Positions 38,387-48,251 of a DNA stretch of 48,251 nt are shown here, one piece after another. Source of the DNA: Dichomitus squalens LYAD-421 SS1 (Eukaryota; Basidiomycota; Agaricomycetes; Polyporales; Polyporaceae). The translations under genes were made by a program, and so were the position numbers. The notes under the pieces are model-generated. The model saw only the letters and a program-made list of their open reading frames with translations, was not told where the DNA came from and did no database searches. Within the stretch, counting starts at the first letter, position 1. Every line of letters starts with the position of its first letter. The stretch lies in NCBI RefSeq assembly GCF_000275845.1, contig NW_006766905.1:125956-174206 (forward strand). The letters are read 5' to 3'.

Positions 38387-39660
38387 TGGGGATAGTGGGC
38401 CAGTCCCACAGGAGGCGGCCGCAGAGTCACTGTAGGGTGCACCATTTAGCCGAAGGGAAATTCTATCTTGATAAACCGCGAGCCATCAGTACTCAGTGCT
38501 CGGTCACAAGCACTCGTGGGCGGCGAGAACGGTGGTTGGTTGTGAACGCAATGGCTCCTTCCCGGTGGTCGGCAGCGGGAGACTCATGACCAGCTAGGTG
38601 GGCATGTGATACGCGAGCGGGGAGCTAGGACTAGATACCGACGCATTGAAATCCATCGAGTGTCCAGCAGAGGTCAAGTGGGGACGAATGTACTGCGACG
38701 CAGCTGCGGCGATGGAGTCCGGTGGTCAGAATGAGAAGAGCCTAGAGGAGGGCACCCCTCGGACGCCATGCGCTGGGAACGAACTGCATCAGCTTACGCG
38801 GGGTCGCGTTCGGGTGCTCTCGCGGTCGTCGTAGGTGTGGGGCCCGTGCTGCCGAGTATAGAACGACAGGTACTGTATCGCTGCTGGCGAAAGTCGAGGG
38901 AGGTCGAATTGATGATGAAGGTGTGTGCACAGTGGATGGCTAGAATCTGCAAGGAAGTGGTACACTGGTACCCTCGATCGCACACTTCGAGGGCAAGGAT
39001 TCGGCGTCTATAACGTATACACCCTGCTTATTGCGCTCATCATCGTACTGACAGCGGAGAGATGACGCTGAGTAGACAGCAGGGATGTTTCCTGTGGTAC
39101 ATACTGCAAATCACCTTGGGTATATATCACAGTAAGGGAACCTGACTGACATCATCTCTAATTCGCACAAACTCATCGGGCGCAACACATGACTCTCCTC
39201 GCATGCTGGCATCGCACTCTGGTCTATCGTGAGGTCTCAGAACGTGTCTCATCTCATCGATAACAGATATGGCGTTTGCACAGTTGTCTCGGAAGCTTAG
39301 ACGAGCTGTACAGTACTTGATGCCACAGCTTCGCTTTGGATTGAGCATGTTCCTCGAGGTTTTGAGGGCTTGTCAGTATCTGCCCGGTAAGCAAATCTGT
39401 CATGACTAGCCTCCAAATTGACGCACATTACAGTCGTGGAGATATTGCAGCTCCTGTGCTGGGTTTTTGCGGAGGTAAAAAATCACAAGGGCTTCAGACA
39501 GGGCTAATCTATGGAGAATCTCGAGCGTAGGGAACTTAGACGCCTCAATCTGGTTGGTCGTGCAGAGACAGGATCCCTTCACATCACCGAATTCAAGACC
39601 ACAGTCCTGTGTTTGGACCCTCCTGTCTCATTTCCAGACTTCAAGAACTTGCAGTACATA
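38387..39660. other. Intergenic region, no recognisable gene
   Basis: Upstream region of the MetE-like gene and beyond. I see no coding or RNA feature; short frames on both strands are featureless. Confidence 0.5.
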
Positions 39661-39669
39661 GTGGCAGGC

Positions 39670-39903
39670 CGCCGGCGAGGTGCTTCTTGTCGCACTCACC
39701 CCACCCGGCGACGGGACGTTCACGGCCATCCTCACCTTTTCTCGAGGGATAAATAATGACCCCATGTCTGGTACCTTAGAGCCGCTCTCGCCTGTTTCAT
39801 TATAGGGCAATGTTTTCCTGAACATGATGGCCCAGAAATACGTCCCGTACCCCAGCATCTCGGACGAGCTCGGCAAGACCGACGAAGAGATCCGCCTACG
39901 GTA
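39670..39903 (+). pseudogene. Possible coding relic, unidentified protein
   Basis: Read on the plus strand after a candidate acceptor (GTGGCAG), this stretch gives protein-like text with regular residue use: GEVLLVALTPPGDGTF, AILTFSRGINNDP, then after a stop NVFLNMMAQKYVPYPSISDE and LGKTDEEIRLR. The two parts are separated by TTATAG and a gap too short (about 35 bp) for a normal intron, and the second part ends at a stop. I do not recognise the family. It could be a decayed gene fragment or two exons of a gene I cannot complete. Confidence 0.3.
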
Positions 39904-41470
39904 GAGCCCCCATGGCTGTGAACTCATACGTGTATGACTGGTCGACCATGCGCACAATGCACAAGAAGGTCTCCAGTGCTCCAACCCCTCGTAATCCCCG
40001 CCGCGCGACCTTGCCTCATCTCCCTCAAGATTTAGCAGCTTACATAGCGCCTTTTTGCCCAGCTATATGCGTTCACTCTGAAGTCGGCGCGCAGCTCCTC
40101 CGCGACGTCCAGAATCTCCCTCTCTGCTCCTTCCGAGAGATGCCGGGCCAGTGGGGACCTCCCTTGAGGTCGAGTTCGCGGACGCGGTCGCAATCTTCCT
40201 CCACTCTGGGCCAGTCGTCCATGATAGATGTGCTGGTTTCTAACCGAACTCGTGTGCATATGCGCTACACTACTCAAATGGTCTACTGCTTATCACGGAA
40301 CTCCTCGAGCCTGCTGAGCTCAGTGCTATCGTGCGCGTACGTCACGGTGCTGTCGAATAGCCCGGAAAAGAATGAGTATATTTTGTCAGGATCGTTTTTC
40401 TTTGTGTTGGCGTTCGAGCGGGGAGATGACGTGCAGGTCGTCCGTCTAGTTCTGTTGTGTAAAGCAACTGAGAATGTGGACGCAAGGAGGGCACACCAAC
40501 TGAGCCCAAAGCGAAATCTAGCGTATACAGATATTTTAGGTAGACATAGGATGGATTTCAACACCAGGACTGTGATCACAGGCATACGGAGGGGAACGAG
40601 ATTGACTCGTGCAACCCTCTACATAGTTGCGCAGTATTCGTTCACAAATAATGTCGTCTCCATCTCCAAGACAAGGTCTATCGCGGTGCCTCTAGATCTG
40701 CAACTCTGTCGCAAATATTTACACTCCGAAGTGACTCGTCGCAGGTACTGGCCTAGAGGGCTCCGCCTGTCCAGATAGTTTCGTGTATGAATAAGAAGAG
40801 GACAGGGTGCTTCTCTTCCGCGGAGGATCTCGCTCGATAACTATCGAAGGCAAGCAACTCCACGGAAGAGAAATTCCCCTCACAAGGAAGGGATGCCCTC
40901 GAAAGGGCGGTGCTCCGGCCAGCGGAACACCTTTTGCTCCCCGAAGGGAGGATCTTTAGCCTCCATGTCTCCATCCACAGAGGGCCCACCGCTGGGCGCA
41001 TGCTGCAACTGCCCCGACGGGAGGTCACAGACTTTGCCGCCACGCACCGGACGTGTGGCTCCCGAGCACGGAGCAACGAAGCAATGAACGGTGAGGCCTT
41101 AGAGTTGGCGTACCCCACCGCCCAACACCCCGCGCCCCACCACCAACCGAGAGGAAGAGATTGGAAGAGGGCACAAGAGGCGGCGACTCCCCGTACCCTA
41201 GACCGCCCCCCTCGCTCCCGATCAGAGGCTGCCCGTGTGGTGTCGAACCGGAGGACGAGCCGAGAGAAGAGGTTGGTCGTACGCATCAGGGTTAGACCCA
41301 GTACCGCACACCGCGCCCTCCCCTACGACAAGTGTTCCGTTGGCCTCGAGGCACGACGACTCGAAGAAGGATTGACGAGGCCTTAGTAAAAGACGGCGAG
41401 ACTCCGTACCACCGCCGCACCCTCTCCTCGTCGCCGCACCCGGTCCTTGGCCTGAAGATCTAGATGAGAA
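39904..41470. other. Region without a recognisable gene
   Basis: The long plus-strand frame from 39912 to 40778 (288 codons) has no domain and mixed composition; I do not accept it as a gene. On the minus strand around 40085-40240 two frames read DDWPRVEEDCDRVRELDLKG and EILDVAEELRADFRV, which look protein-like but are in different frames. From about 40800 the DNA is GC-rich and purine-rich without recognisable content. Confidence 0.4.
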
Positions 41471-41488
41471 TATGGAAGTCAATTGCAA

Positions 41489-41628
41489 CGAGTCCTAGTC
41501 CGAGTCAAAGTCCAAGTCCGAGTCCGTGAACGAACCGAAACCAAAATCAAAACCAAAACCGAGACCAAAACCAAAACTGGGAACGAAACCAAAACCAAAA
41601 CCAAACCGAGAACGAAACGAAACCACCG
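41489..41628. repeat. Two adjacent hexanucleotide arrays, AGTCCG-like and ACCAAA-like
   Basis: From 41489 to about 41527 the sequence repeats AGTCCG/AGTCCA-like units; from about 41530 to 41628 it repeats ACCAAA-like units with ACGAAA and ACCGAG variants. The frames across the second array read Lys-Pro repeats on the plus strand and Phe-Gly repeats on the minus strand. I treat this as a minisatellite rather than a gene because all frames stay open through the same repeat and no flanking domain is seen. Confidence 0.8.
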
Positions 41629-43690
41629 AAACCGTCCCAGTCCAGGAAAACAAGCCGAAGCACGAAACACAACATCGTCCAGCCATGCACCCCCGACGCG
41701 GGAGACCAGGTTCACCAGGGCGATCAACTCCCTCCCCCAGCCTCACCAACGCCAACCCGTCGGCACTGTCGGTCTTGAGGTTCGAGGTTCGAGATTCGCA
41801 ATTTGAGGTCGAGCCGGTCGGCTTGCGTCGTAACGTGGTCCGTTGCGGAGATCTGCGGAGAGAAGATAGCAGCGACACGAACGCGAAAGGCAGACGAAGC
41901 AAGACGAGATGCCCTAGTACGTGCGTCGTTGCCGCGATCGTCAGGTCCATGACTCCCTCCCACGAACAACGCCGCGACGTGTGTCGGGCATACCTCACGG
42001 GCACACGGGCCCGCGATCCTGGGTCCAGGGTCTTCGGCTCGCGCGGGTTGTCGTGATGGTCGTCCTGTCTTGAGGGTCGATCGGGCTAGAGGGGGGAAGG
42101 AAGGGGGGGGAGGATGACCGTTAGACGTACTGAACTTATGTCTCGCGTCCGTCAAGATCCAGACTGACGGATGGGGGATGACGTGGGCGGACACCCTGCG
42201 GCAGACAACCATTCTCTTTACAGTCCTGGGGAGAGCTTGAGCTGAGATACTCGGTCAACGGTGCACGGCTGTTAGCATTCAGGCACTGGAGCTGCCTTGC
42301 GTGCCTGTGGTTGTGGAAAGAGTGTTTCCTGGGACAGACTAATGTAAGGTTCAAAATAGATGCATGCCTATGTGGAAACAGAAGATATCAGGCAGTTCAG
42401 AGCATACTGTAACAAACCGTTATGATAGTAAAAACAGTTGGTACGCTCGGTGCTGTGGATATCTGCCTTGACCAGGCATGGAGTGGCGCATCTATACACA
42501 TATGTGCTCCAGTAATGTGACTGCGCAACTTTACGGAATCGTACAAATGATGCATACGGAAATCATTCGTTGGTCTATGGTTGTAGGATAATGATTGAGA
42601 GAAACCGTGTCGGGCGAGGGAAGATCGGCTGATAGCAATGGATTGCATGCTCCACGAGGAGAGTGCAGCAAGGAGCGGCTCACAGATGAAGATCTCACCG
42701 AGATTCACGATCTGGGTAGGCCCCGCAGAGCGCTTCCACCGACAGTCCGTCTCAAACGCCAATTTCTCAGAAGGTTCCAGCAGGGTGACATTTAGGATCG
42801 CTCGCATAAGGCTGTGAGGGGAGAGAACTGAGTTGGTGTGCTCCCTGATGGTAAGCGCAGCTCTGCAGTCTTGCTTGGTCATTCTGGGGCGGACGAAATC
42901 CTTGGGTCATGAGATGTGACAGTCGAGACAAGTAGTACATGGGAGAAGGTGGTCAAGGGAGGGGGATAAGAGCGAGTAACAATGAATTCGGAAGAAAGGT
43001 GCAGGCCACGGGGGCCCGCAATCGCATAGACCGCGCTAGTAGTCACGTGCTTCATTGTGACCTTCTACGGTGCCAGGAACGTCTCAAGTCCTCATGCCCT
43101 CATCTATCCTCTTCATGCACCCAACCTCTTGTAATTGCTGTCCCTCCGCCTCTGCATACATCTGCTCAGGTGGTCGATCTACTGGATTTCTCAGGGTCGG
43201 ACTGCTTTTCATAGATCACTGTTGACGTCCATGCAAAGTAAGTCTGCCTGTATTTCCGCCCGATTTGTAGACTCGGTAGAGTGGACGCCAACGCTATTCA
43301 TGTCAGGCATAAGGTGCGTATCTATGTTCAGTGCGTTGTCCTGCACCTAGCATGCATTGTCAGGAGGGAAGGCCGTCATATCTGCCGCAGCGCTGGTCCT
43401 ACCATCTGTACCATGGCAGTGCTGCGCTGCGGCAGATTCTGGTCTTCTTCCGACTCTCAAGTGTGTTGCCGTCTCGTACAACTGCTGGGTGCCTGCGTTC
43501 TCTCGCATCCAACGCAACTGCTAGGTTGTTCTTGTCTTCATGTGAACGTCCCTCTGGAGACTCCTCGCATCGTGGGTGATCCAGGTCATAGTGCCGGAAG
43601 CCAATTTGGGGCTCTTAGCACCCCAGGTCGTCATCGATCATCATTGACTTTGTGAGTATTTCTTGTATACTAGCCTCCGGAGCGCATTCT
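41629..43690. other. Region without a recognisable gene
   Basis: No gene recognised. Short direct repeats of the type GAGGTTCGAG occur near 41776-41800 and a purine-rich G/A run near 42090-42116. Open frames (for example minus 42397-42882) show no domain. Confidence 0.45.
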
Positions 43691-43692
43691 TC

Positions 43693-43717
43693 CAAACTCC
43701 CTCCCTCCCTCCCTCCC
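43693..43717. repeat. (CCCT)n short tandem repeat
   Basis: About five CTCC/CCCT units just before the permease relic. Confidence 0.8.
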
Positions 43718-43739
43718 TACCAAGCACATTGGCGGGGCC

Positions 43740-44667
43740 AACGCATGTCGGGATCTCCTTGTTCGTTCTCCTCGCACACAGCGTCGCCATCGCCGATCTC
43801 CTGCCGCATACACCCGTCGTCCTGTGCACAACCATAGCCAACATCTGCGATTCCGGCACCGATGGGGGCGATATCAACGTGGTGCTATGTACGTCCGCTC
43901 TCATCCACTACCCTCTCTAAGAATATCACCCAGTCCCATCATCTCTCGCTGGCGACTAGGGCATCCTCCCAAAACAGGGCATATTCGGCTTCGTTGCGTT
44001 CACACTCGGTGCAGGTCGCGCTGCAGTACGACATCGACGGGCGCGAGCTACCAGATGGGATCCCTACCGGATATGTGCCTCAGGGAACGACCGCACCGGC
44101 CTTGTGGCCACTGAACATCTACCGCACGGAGACCTTCGAGTTGAACGTCGCCCTATGCCCGCGTGCCGTCGCCTTTGCGTACAGAGCTAAGCCGGACGAC
44201 GCTGCGATTGTGCAACAGGACGAACATTTGTACGCCGGCGAGCTGTGATATAGCCATGTTCTCTTGGGAGCTGCGTTCGGGAATACGACTACGCTATTTA
44301 CGAACGGCACAGGCATGTACTGCGCTACTCAGCAGGAGGACGGAGCGCTCCTCCGCGAAGTAGTTGCGCGTCGTGTCGACTATGGGTGCGTCGTTGCGGA
44401 CAGCTTTGGAATAGGACAGCCCCCCTCTGCGGCACGTCGCCCCCAGACATTGTTTTAAACGGGCAGGATGCCGTATGTGATGCGCCGGTGCGGGATGTGT
44501 GCCTTGCGGTCGTGCAGGTCGTGCAGGTCGTGCAGGGTAGCGTCGATGAGTGGGAGGATATGCATGTGAAGGAGAAGAGCATAGAGGCGCAGAATTGCAT
44601 AGGAGACGGAATCCCGACGTCGGGGATGGGTGGCCATCTCGGCGGACTCGCTCCGGGACAGAGGTAG
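43740..44667 (+). pseudogene. Purine nucleoside permease (NUP family) pseudogene
   Basis: Segments characteristic of fungal purine nucleoside permeases appear in order but in different frames: FVLLAHSVAIADLLPHTP and VVLCTTIANICDSGTDGGDIN (about 43760-43880), SALIHYPL then KNITQSHHLSLAT after a frame change, GIFGFVAFTLGA, VQVALQYDIDGRELPDG with TGYVPQGTTAP (about 44010-44090), TETFELNVAL, then after a stop at 44246-44248 GAAFGNTTTLFTNGTGMYC with ATQQEDGALL (44264-44360), and finally VRDVCLAVVQVVQ with GSVDEWED (44490-44560). At least three frameshifts and a stop separate them, so no functional transporter can be made. NUP proteins take up purine nucleosides in fungi. A GTCGTGCAG triplication (44509-44535) lies in the C-terminal part. 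Part of the N-terminus seems lost. Confidence 0.8.
44509..44535 (+). repeat. Three tandem copies of a 9-bp unit
   Basis: GTCGTGCAG occurs three times in perfect tandem inside the permease relic, encoding repeated V-V-Q. Being a multiple of three it would not itself shift the frame. Confidence 0.9.
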
Positions 44668-44989
44668 CCGCACTGGCAGTCAGAAGTTTCGGCCCTGCCG
44701 CTGCAAAAATCCATCGCACTGGACCAAAGTAAGGTCAGCACACATCCAGTAATTGAAATTGACCCCCGCTGTGAGTCATAGAATGCCATCAGACACCAGT
44801 GGATTACGGTGGACGTTGCGTCCCATCCGACGACCTCCACCGCTCACCAACCCAGCGGCTTGGCCTTACAACGCGAACCAACCCACGCAACTCCCGACCC
44901 CCTTGATCGTGTCCAACAGCACCGCCCGCTGACGAGTTTCGAGTTTCGAGAAGCTCTAGTCCAGGCCCGACGAGCAGGGTTCTTGTGCG

Positions 44990-45200
44990 AGTCCACGCCT
45001 TCTCTTCGTACCTACATCACTATCAACGCGCGGGTGGATGTCGGTAGAACTGTTCATTCATACGCTACTCCCGATGAAACATTTGCTCTTGGACATGCTC
45101 GACGATAAACTTGGGGTGCCGAAAGGCGTTGTCTCGTGGGATTACATGAGCCCGAGCCGTTCAGCGGGTACAAGACGAGGGTCTCAATCCCTTAGAGTTC
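44990..45200 (+). pseudogene. 2-oxoglutarate/Fe(II) dioxygenase relic
   Basis: Three pieces line up with the central part of the intact dioxygenase at 2281-3696, each in its own frame. TYITINARVDVGRTVHS matches the YPSTVNARMESTIKPF region; LLLDMLDDKLGVPKGVV matches LLDVLNDRLGLPKGTL; and HEPEPFSGYKTRVSIP matches the HPLEEPSGSEARC region. At least two frameshifts separate them and the iron-binding motifs that should follow are not found, so this is a broken fragment. It sits about 330 bases after the permease relic, on the same strand. Confidence 0.7.
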
Positions 45201-45976
45201 GGAGTCTAGCATAGGGGGCCCGAGAGAGGTGGTGGCGCGCTGCTACTCTTGTGCGCCTGGGAAAGTGTACGAAGTCAGCTCAACATTATGGTGGACGAGG
45301 AGCAAGGAAAAGATTTGACTGGCGGCTGCAGGCTACGCTATATGACTCATGTTACAGAGAAACGTCGTTACATCTCCGACCAACCGATGGCTGATGAGCG
45401 ACTCACTGACAGGTCGGAGCACGAAGCGTATACATGACGGGAGCCAGGATGGAGCCCTTGAGGGACAACACATGGGCCTGCAAGGACTGAAGTGCTCGTC
45501 GATTCGGTACGGTAGTGATCTGGCGTGCTAGGAAGCAGAAAGACTATCAAGGAAGGTCGGAAGTCAGCGCTCCGAGATGACTGCCTCGGTTCCGGAAGCA
45601 GGTACCGGCCGCGGTCCTCAATTGACTTGTGGATGCAGGCGATCGATGTCGAAATGGACCCACGCATGGTATGTGGACGTGTTTGGGTACACAAGCGCGC
45701 TTGATCGTCGCTTTGGACTCATGGGGCGCTGAGCAGGATTGCGGACGTGCACGTCCATCTAGACGTCAGTCGCCTTTTTGATATCACTGGCGTTCTCCAT
45801 TGCCTTATGAAATTACACGAGCAGCTCGTTGTATTCTACAATTCAGCTGTCCATCTTGCACAGGGCTCCACTCATGTTCTGGAACCTCTAATTCGCATCC
45901 CACAGTACAATCTCGTCGCTCTAGTTCCGTCAGCTACGGCGACCCAGCTATAAGTCATCAGGAAACCTGGGAATCA
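45201..45976. other. Region without a recognisable gene
   Basis: No gene, RNA or repeat recognised between the dioxygenase relic and the TTAAG-rich element. Confidence 0.45.
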
Positions 45977-46288
45977 CTTAATGCCCCTTAAAATCGCCTT
46001 TAAGGGCATTAAGGCGCTTAAGATGGCTTTAAGATCGTATAAGACGTAAGAATTAAGATGCTCAATTAAGACGCATTAAGACGATTAAGATGGGCGAATG
46101 CAAATACGTTCTGCACCGTCGTCGCGCGTGGCAGCCTCTGTCACAATGTCTGTACACGCTCCAACTGGTCTCTCCTGGTCTCTCACTCTCCTCCGCTCCA
46201 TCATTGACACGCTTCACGGAGTTGAGGGTGAGCAACTCGAAGATATGGCGTGGGAGAGCTAAGTGGCTTAAGGCGCTAAGTCATTAAG
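45977..46288. mobile_element. Possible MITE-like element with TTAAG-rich ends
   Basis: The left end (45977-46092) is dense in TTAAG and CTTAA motifs, unlike its surroundings. It opens with a hairpin: CTTAATGCCCCTTAAA (45977-45992), a 6-base loop, then TTTAAGGGCATTAAG (45999-46013), complementary except for one bulged C. The right end (46265-46288) reads CTTAAGGCGCTAAGTC then ATTAAG; its reverse complement starts CTTAATG and contains GCCTTAAG, resembling the left end. The 170 bases in between are ordinary and encode nothing. No target-site duplication is obvious. It may be a small non-autonomous transposon, or a diverged tandem repeat in the promoter of the next gene, which starts 180 bases later. 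Confidence 0.4.
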
Positions 46289-46469
46289 CTCATGCACGGT
46301 TTACTGATGAAAGCCTGCGTCTCTCAAGCACGACCTCGCTTTGCCTCCTGTCCTCCAGCTACACACGATCGTTCGGGCACACACTTGTGTAAGTACCAAT
46401 CTTCCCTCGACTATTCACCACTTCTAAACGAGATGTGCCTTGTTGCCATTTCTTTAGTGATATAAAACC

Positions 46470-48008
46470 ATGTCATCCTACCAAGCCGGGATAGTTTTGA
46501 ACATGTCATCACTGTATGTCGCTGCGTCTACACCGTGACGTGTCCATGGTTTCTCACACCCTCTCAATGGACTATAGAATCACAGGCATACAAGTATGCG
46601 GCGCTGTGATGTGTGCGTGGGGTCACCCCTTCTATCTGTTGCAAACAGTAACGATAGAGCCACAGCGCTTCTCGCTTATGATTGGATTCTGTGCTTGGAC
46701 CAAGAAATTTCTCTCATCTGGAGAAAAATGAATGGCTTCACTTGGGCATCTCTAGTTTATGTCCTCAATCGTTACTGCTTGCTCGTCATGCATGCTCTAT
46801 CAGTCATGACTATCTTCCCGATGACAACACTAGTAAGTGATCACATGGTACCATCGGCGTCGAGTCAATTATAGCGTCTTTCTCAGAGGTATCACACTCC
46901 AAATCCTTTTCCCCAGGCAAAGTAATGTTCACTACCATCCCCTTGAATAGCTGTGACATCAACGTATGGTGTCAACACATCCTTTACGCTCTCAGCCAGC
47001 TCCTTTTCTGCATTGAGTGGCTAAGCTCTGGTGCATTATTGCCTATATTCAATGTTAGTTTTCCGTAGGCTTCTCTACCATGCGAGTACTCGCACTATCA
47101 GGAATGAACAGGCCCCTTGCGTCGGTCACATTTGTGCTCTCAATCATGCCTGCAGTTGTTTCCCTGGTCGGTATCTTCTTGGTTCTATCTCCATGGGCCT
47201 GACGTGCTGACGCATCCAGGAACTAGACCCAGAATGCCAAATGGGTCCCACCGAAGAACCAGCCCGAGCCATACAACTGTGGCGTAAATGATCTCACCCC
47301 AGAGAGACTCAATATAATGTGAGTCAACCCATCGTTGAGATCTGTATCCAAGTCCCATTATTCACTTCATGTCTAGGTGTGAGAGAAAACGACATCACCA
47401 ATTTTCCTCTGCTCACGTACTTGTGTAAAGTTCCGTTTTTAGTTCGAGGGAGCAACATCATCGCGGAATGTCTTGTTTTAGTCGTGACTTGGCGCTACAC
47501 ATACACAACCCGAAGGATTGTTCGTGACGCCCGTATAGGGCCTTCGCTGACCTCTGTCATGTTCTACAACGGTGTGTATCTCCCCGATGCCAATAAGTCA
47601 GACCAGGCTAACTGTATGATGGATCTAATGCTTAGGAAGTCTTTATTTCTTGTAGGTGTGCATGTGCACGCGTGGTTCCAACTGTTGATGTGTCTAACTT
47701 TGTCACCGCCGCTGCTCAGGGTGATAGCATCATTCGACGCCGTCCATTTTGGCTTTGACAGCACCCATGTACCTCTCACTACTCCTCTATTGCATACATG
47801 AATTCCTCACTAACGGTTCCATACAACAGCGCAAAGAGTTCGGATCCACCACAACTTCTGCAGGCCTATTTGCAGACGCGTACGTTCTGACTCGCCTATG
47901 TTGATGTGAAAAGCTTCCTGACCTGGAATTCACGCAAACAGGCTCTCTTATATCCTCATCTCACGCTTTATCCTCAATCTACGCCAAGTCCACTACGACG
48001 CCTGTTGA
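46470..48008 (+). CDS. DUF6533-domain membrane protein
   Basis: Ten exons (46470-46513, 46586-46836, 46917-47030, 47069-47166, 47227-47318, 47384-47571, 47636-47651, 47720-47768, 47830-47879, 47942-48008) give 322 residues. The N-terminal signature is ALLAYDWILCLDQEISLIW followed by VLNRYCLLV, typical of DUF6533, a basidiomycete family of multi-pass membrane proteins of unknown function. Later hydrophobic segments include FSTMRVLALSGMN with ASVTFVLSIMPAVVSL, GSNIIAECLVLVVTWRYTY, and a C-terminal YILISRFILNLRQVH. About seven membrane helices are likely. The 3' exons fit the family very well. Less sure are the donor at 46837 (GTGATC), the 38-bp intron at 47031-47068 and the acceptor at 47383; other choices there break the frame, so a mutated copy is possible. 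Exon 7 is only 16 nt. Confidence 0.78.
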
Positions 48009-48251
48009 ACTTGGACTTATCCGGTCCGGACTACACGAGGCTATGCGTCTCCTAGCGCTTAGCTGTAGTCGCTTATGTAGTATGTTACCATATTTGGGAC
48101 TCTCTGCTCGTGTACTATAGCTATGCTTCCGGACTCTTCTGGTACTGTCTAGGACAATCCGTACTACTCCAGAACGGTCTAGACAGGTCTATGCCTTACT
48201 CATCTCTTACTCATCCTATGGTGCGATACGTCGCAATTCTTTCACCATCGT
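48009..48251. other. Downstream region of the DUF6533 gene
   Basis: Short window-end stretch with no coding feature; presumably 3' untranslated and intergenic DNA. Confidence 0.4.

Noticed and set aside
40085..40240. Possible minus-strand F-box-type fragment (DDWPRVEEDCDRVREL)
   Set aside because: Resemblance is weak, limited to one short segment, and the continuation is in another frame.
39912..40778. 288-codon plus-strand frame
   Set aside because: No domain or conserved pattern; protein-like text in the same area is on the other strand and in broken frames.
41495..42056. Lys-Pro-rich plus-strand and Phe-Gly-rich minus-strand frames
   Set aside because: Both are read-through of the ACCAAA hexanucleotide array and have no independent support.

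Overview
This is a nuclear window from a filamentous basidiomycete, most likely a mushroom-forming Agaricomycete. The evidence is many short introns (mostly 45-90 bp) with GT-AG or occasional GC-AG ends, CT-rich leaders before start codons, TATA elements about 100-130 bp upstream of ATGs, and protein families typical of that class: DUF6533 membrane proteins, IPNS-like dioxygenases, purine nucleoside permease relics and an Agaricomycete-type N-terminal domain fused to WD40 repeats. No rRNA, tRNA, CRISPR or intact transposase was recognised.

Layout. 1-2.2 kb has no gene. 2.28-3.70 kb (+) is an intact six-exon 2-oxoglutarate/Fe(II) dioxygenase. 3.7-9.7 kb has no recognisable gene. 9.81-10.96 kb (+) is a two-finger C2H2 transcription factor. 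11-22 kb is a long gene-poor stretch. 22-27.7 kb is GC-rich with simple repeats but no recognisable protein, and leads into a second, larger C2H2 paralogue at 27.89-30.00 kb (+). 30-32.3 kb is empty. 32.34-38.26 kb is the conserved housekeeping block, all on the minus strand: a MetE-like zinc methyltransferase, Ctf8 (sister-chromatid cohesion clamp-loader subunit), and an 817-residue WD40 fusion protein. 38.4-43.7 kb is gene-poor with hexanucleotide arrays and one possible coding relic. 43.7-45.2 kb holds two decayed genes (a purine nucleoside permease and a second dioxygenase). 45.98-46.29 kb is a small TTAAG-rich element with a hairpin and inverted-repeat-like ends. 46.47-48.01 kb (+) is a ten-exon DUF6533 membrane protein with a 16-nt micro-exon.

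How the genes relate. I see no single biosynthetic cluster. The two C2H2 genes are paralogues sharing finger sequence, an intron phase and a cysteine-containing C-terminal motif, and are probably regulators. The intact dioxygenase near the left end and the dioxygenase relic near the right end show that this family has duplicated and decayed in this genome. All exon models were assembled by eye from splice signals and frame continuity; the total coding length of each intact model is a multiple of three.
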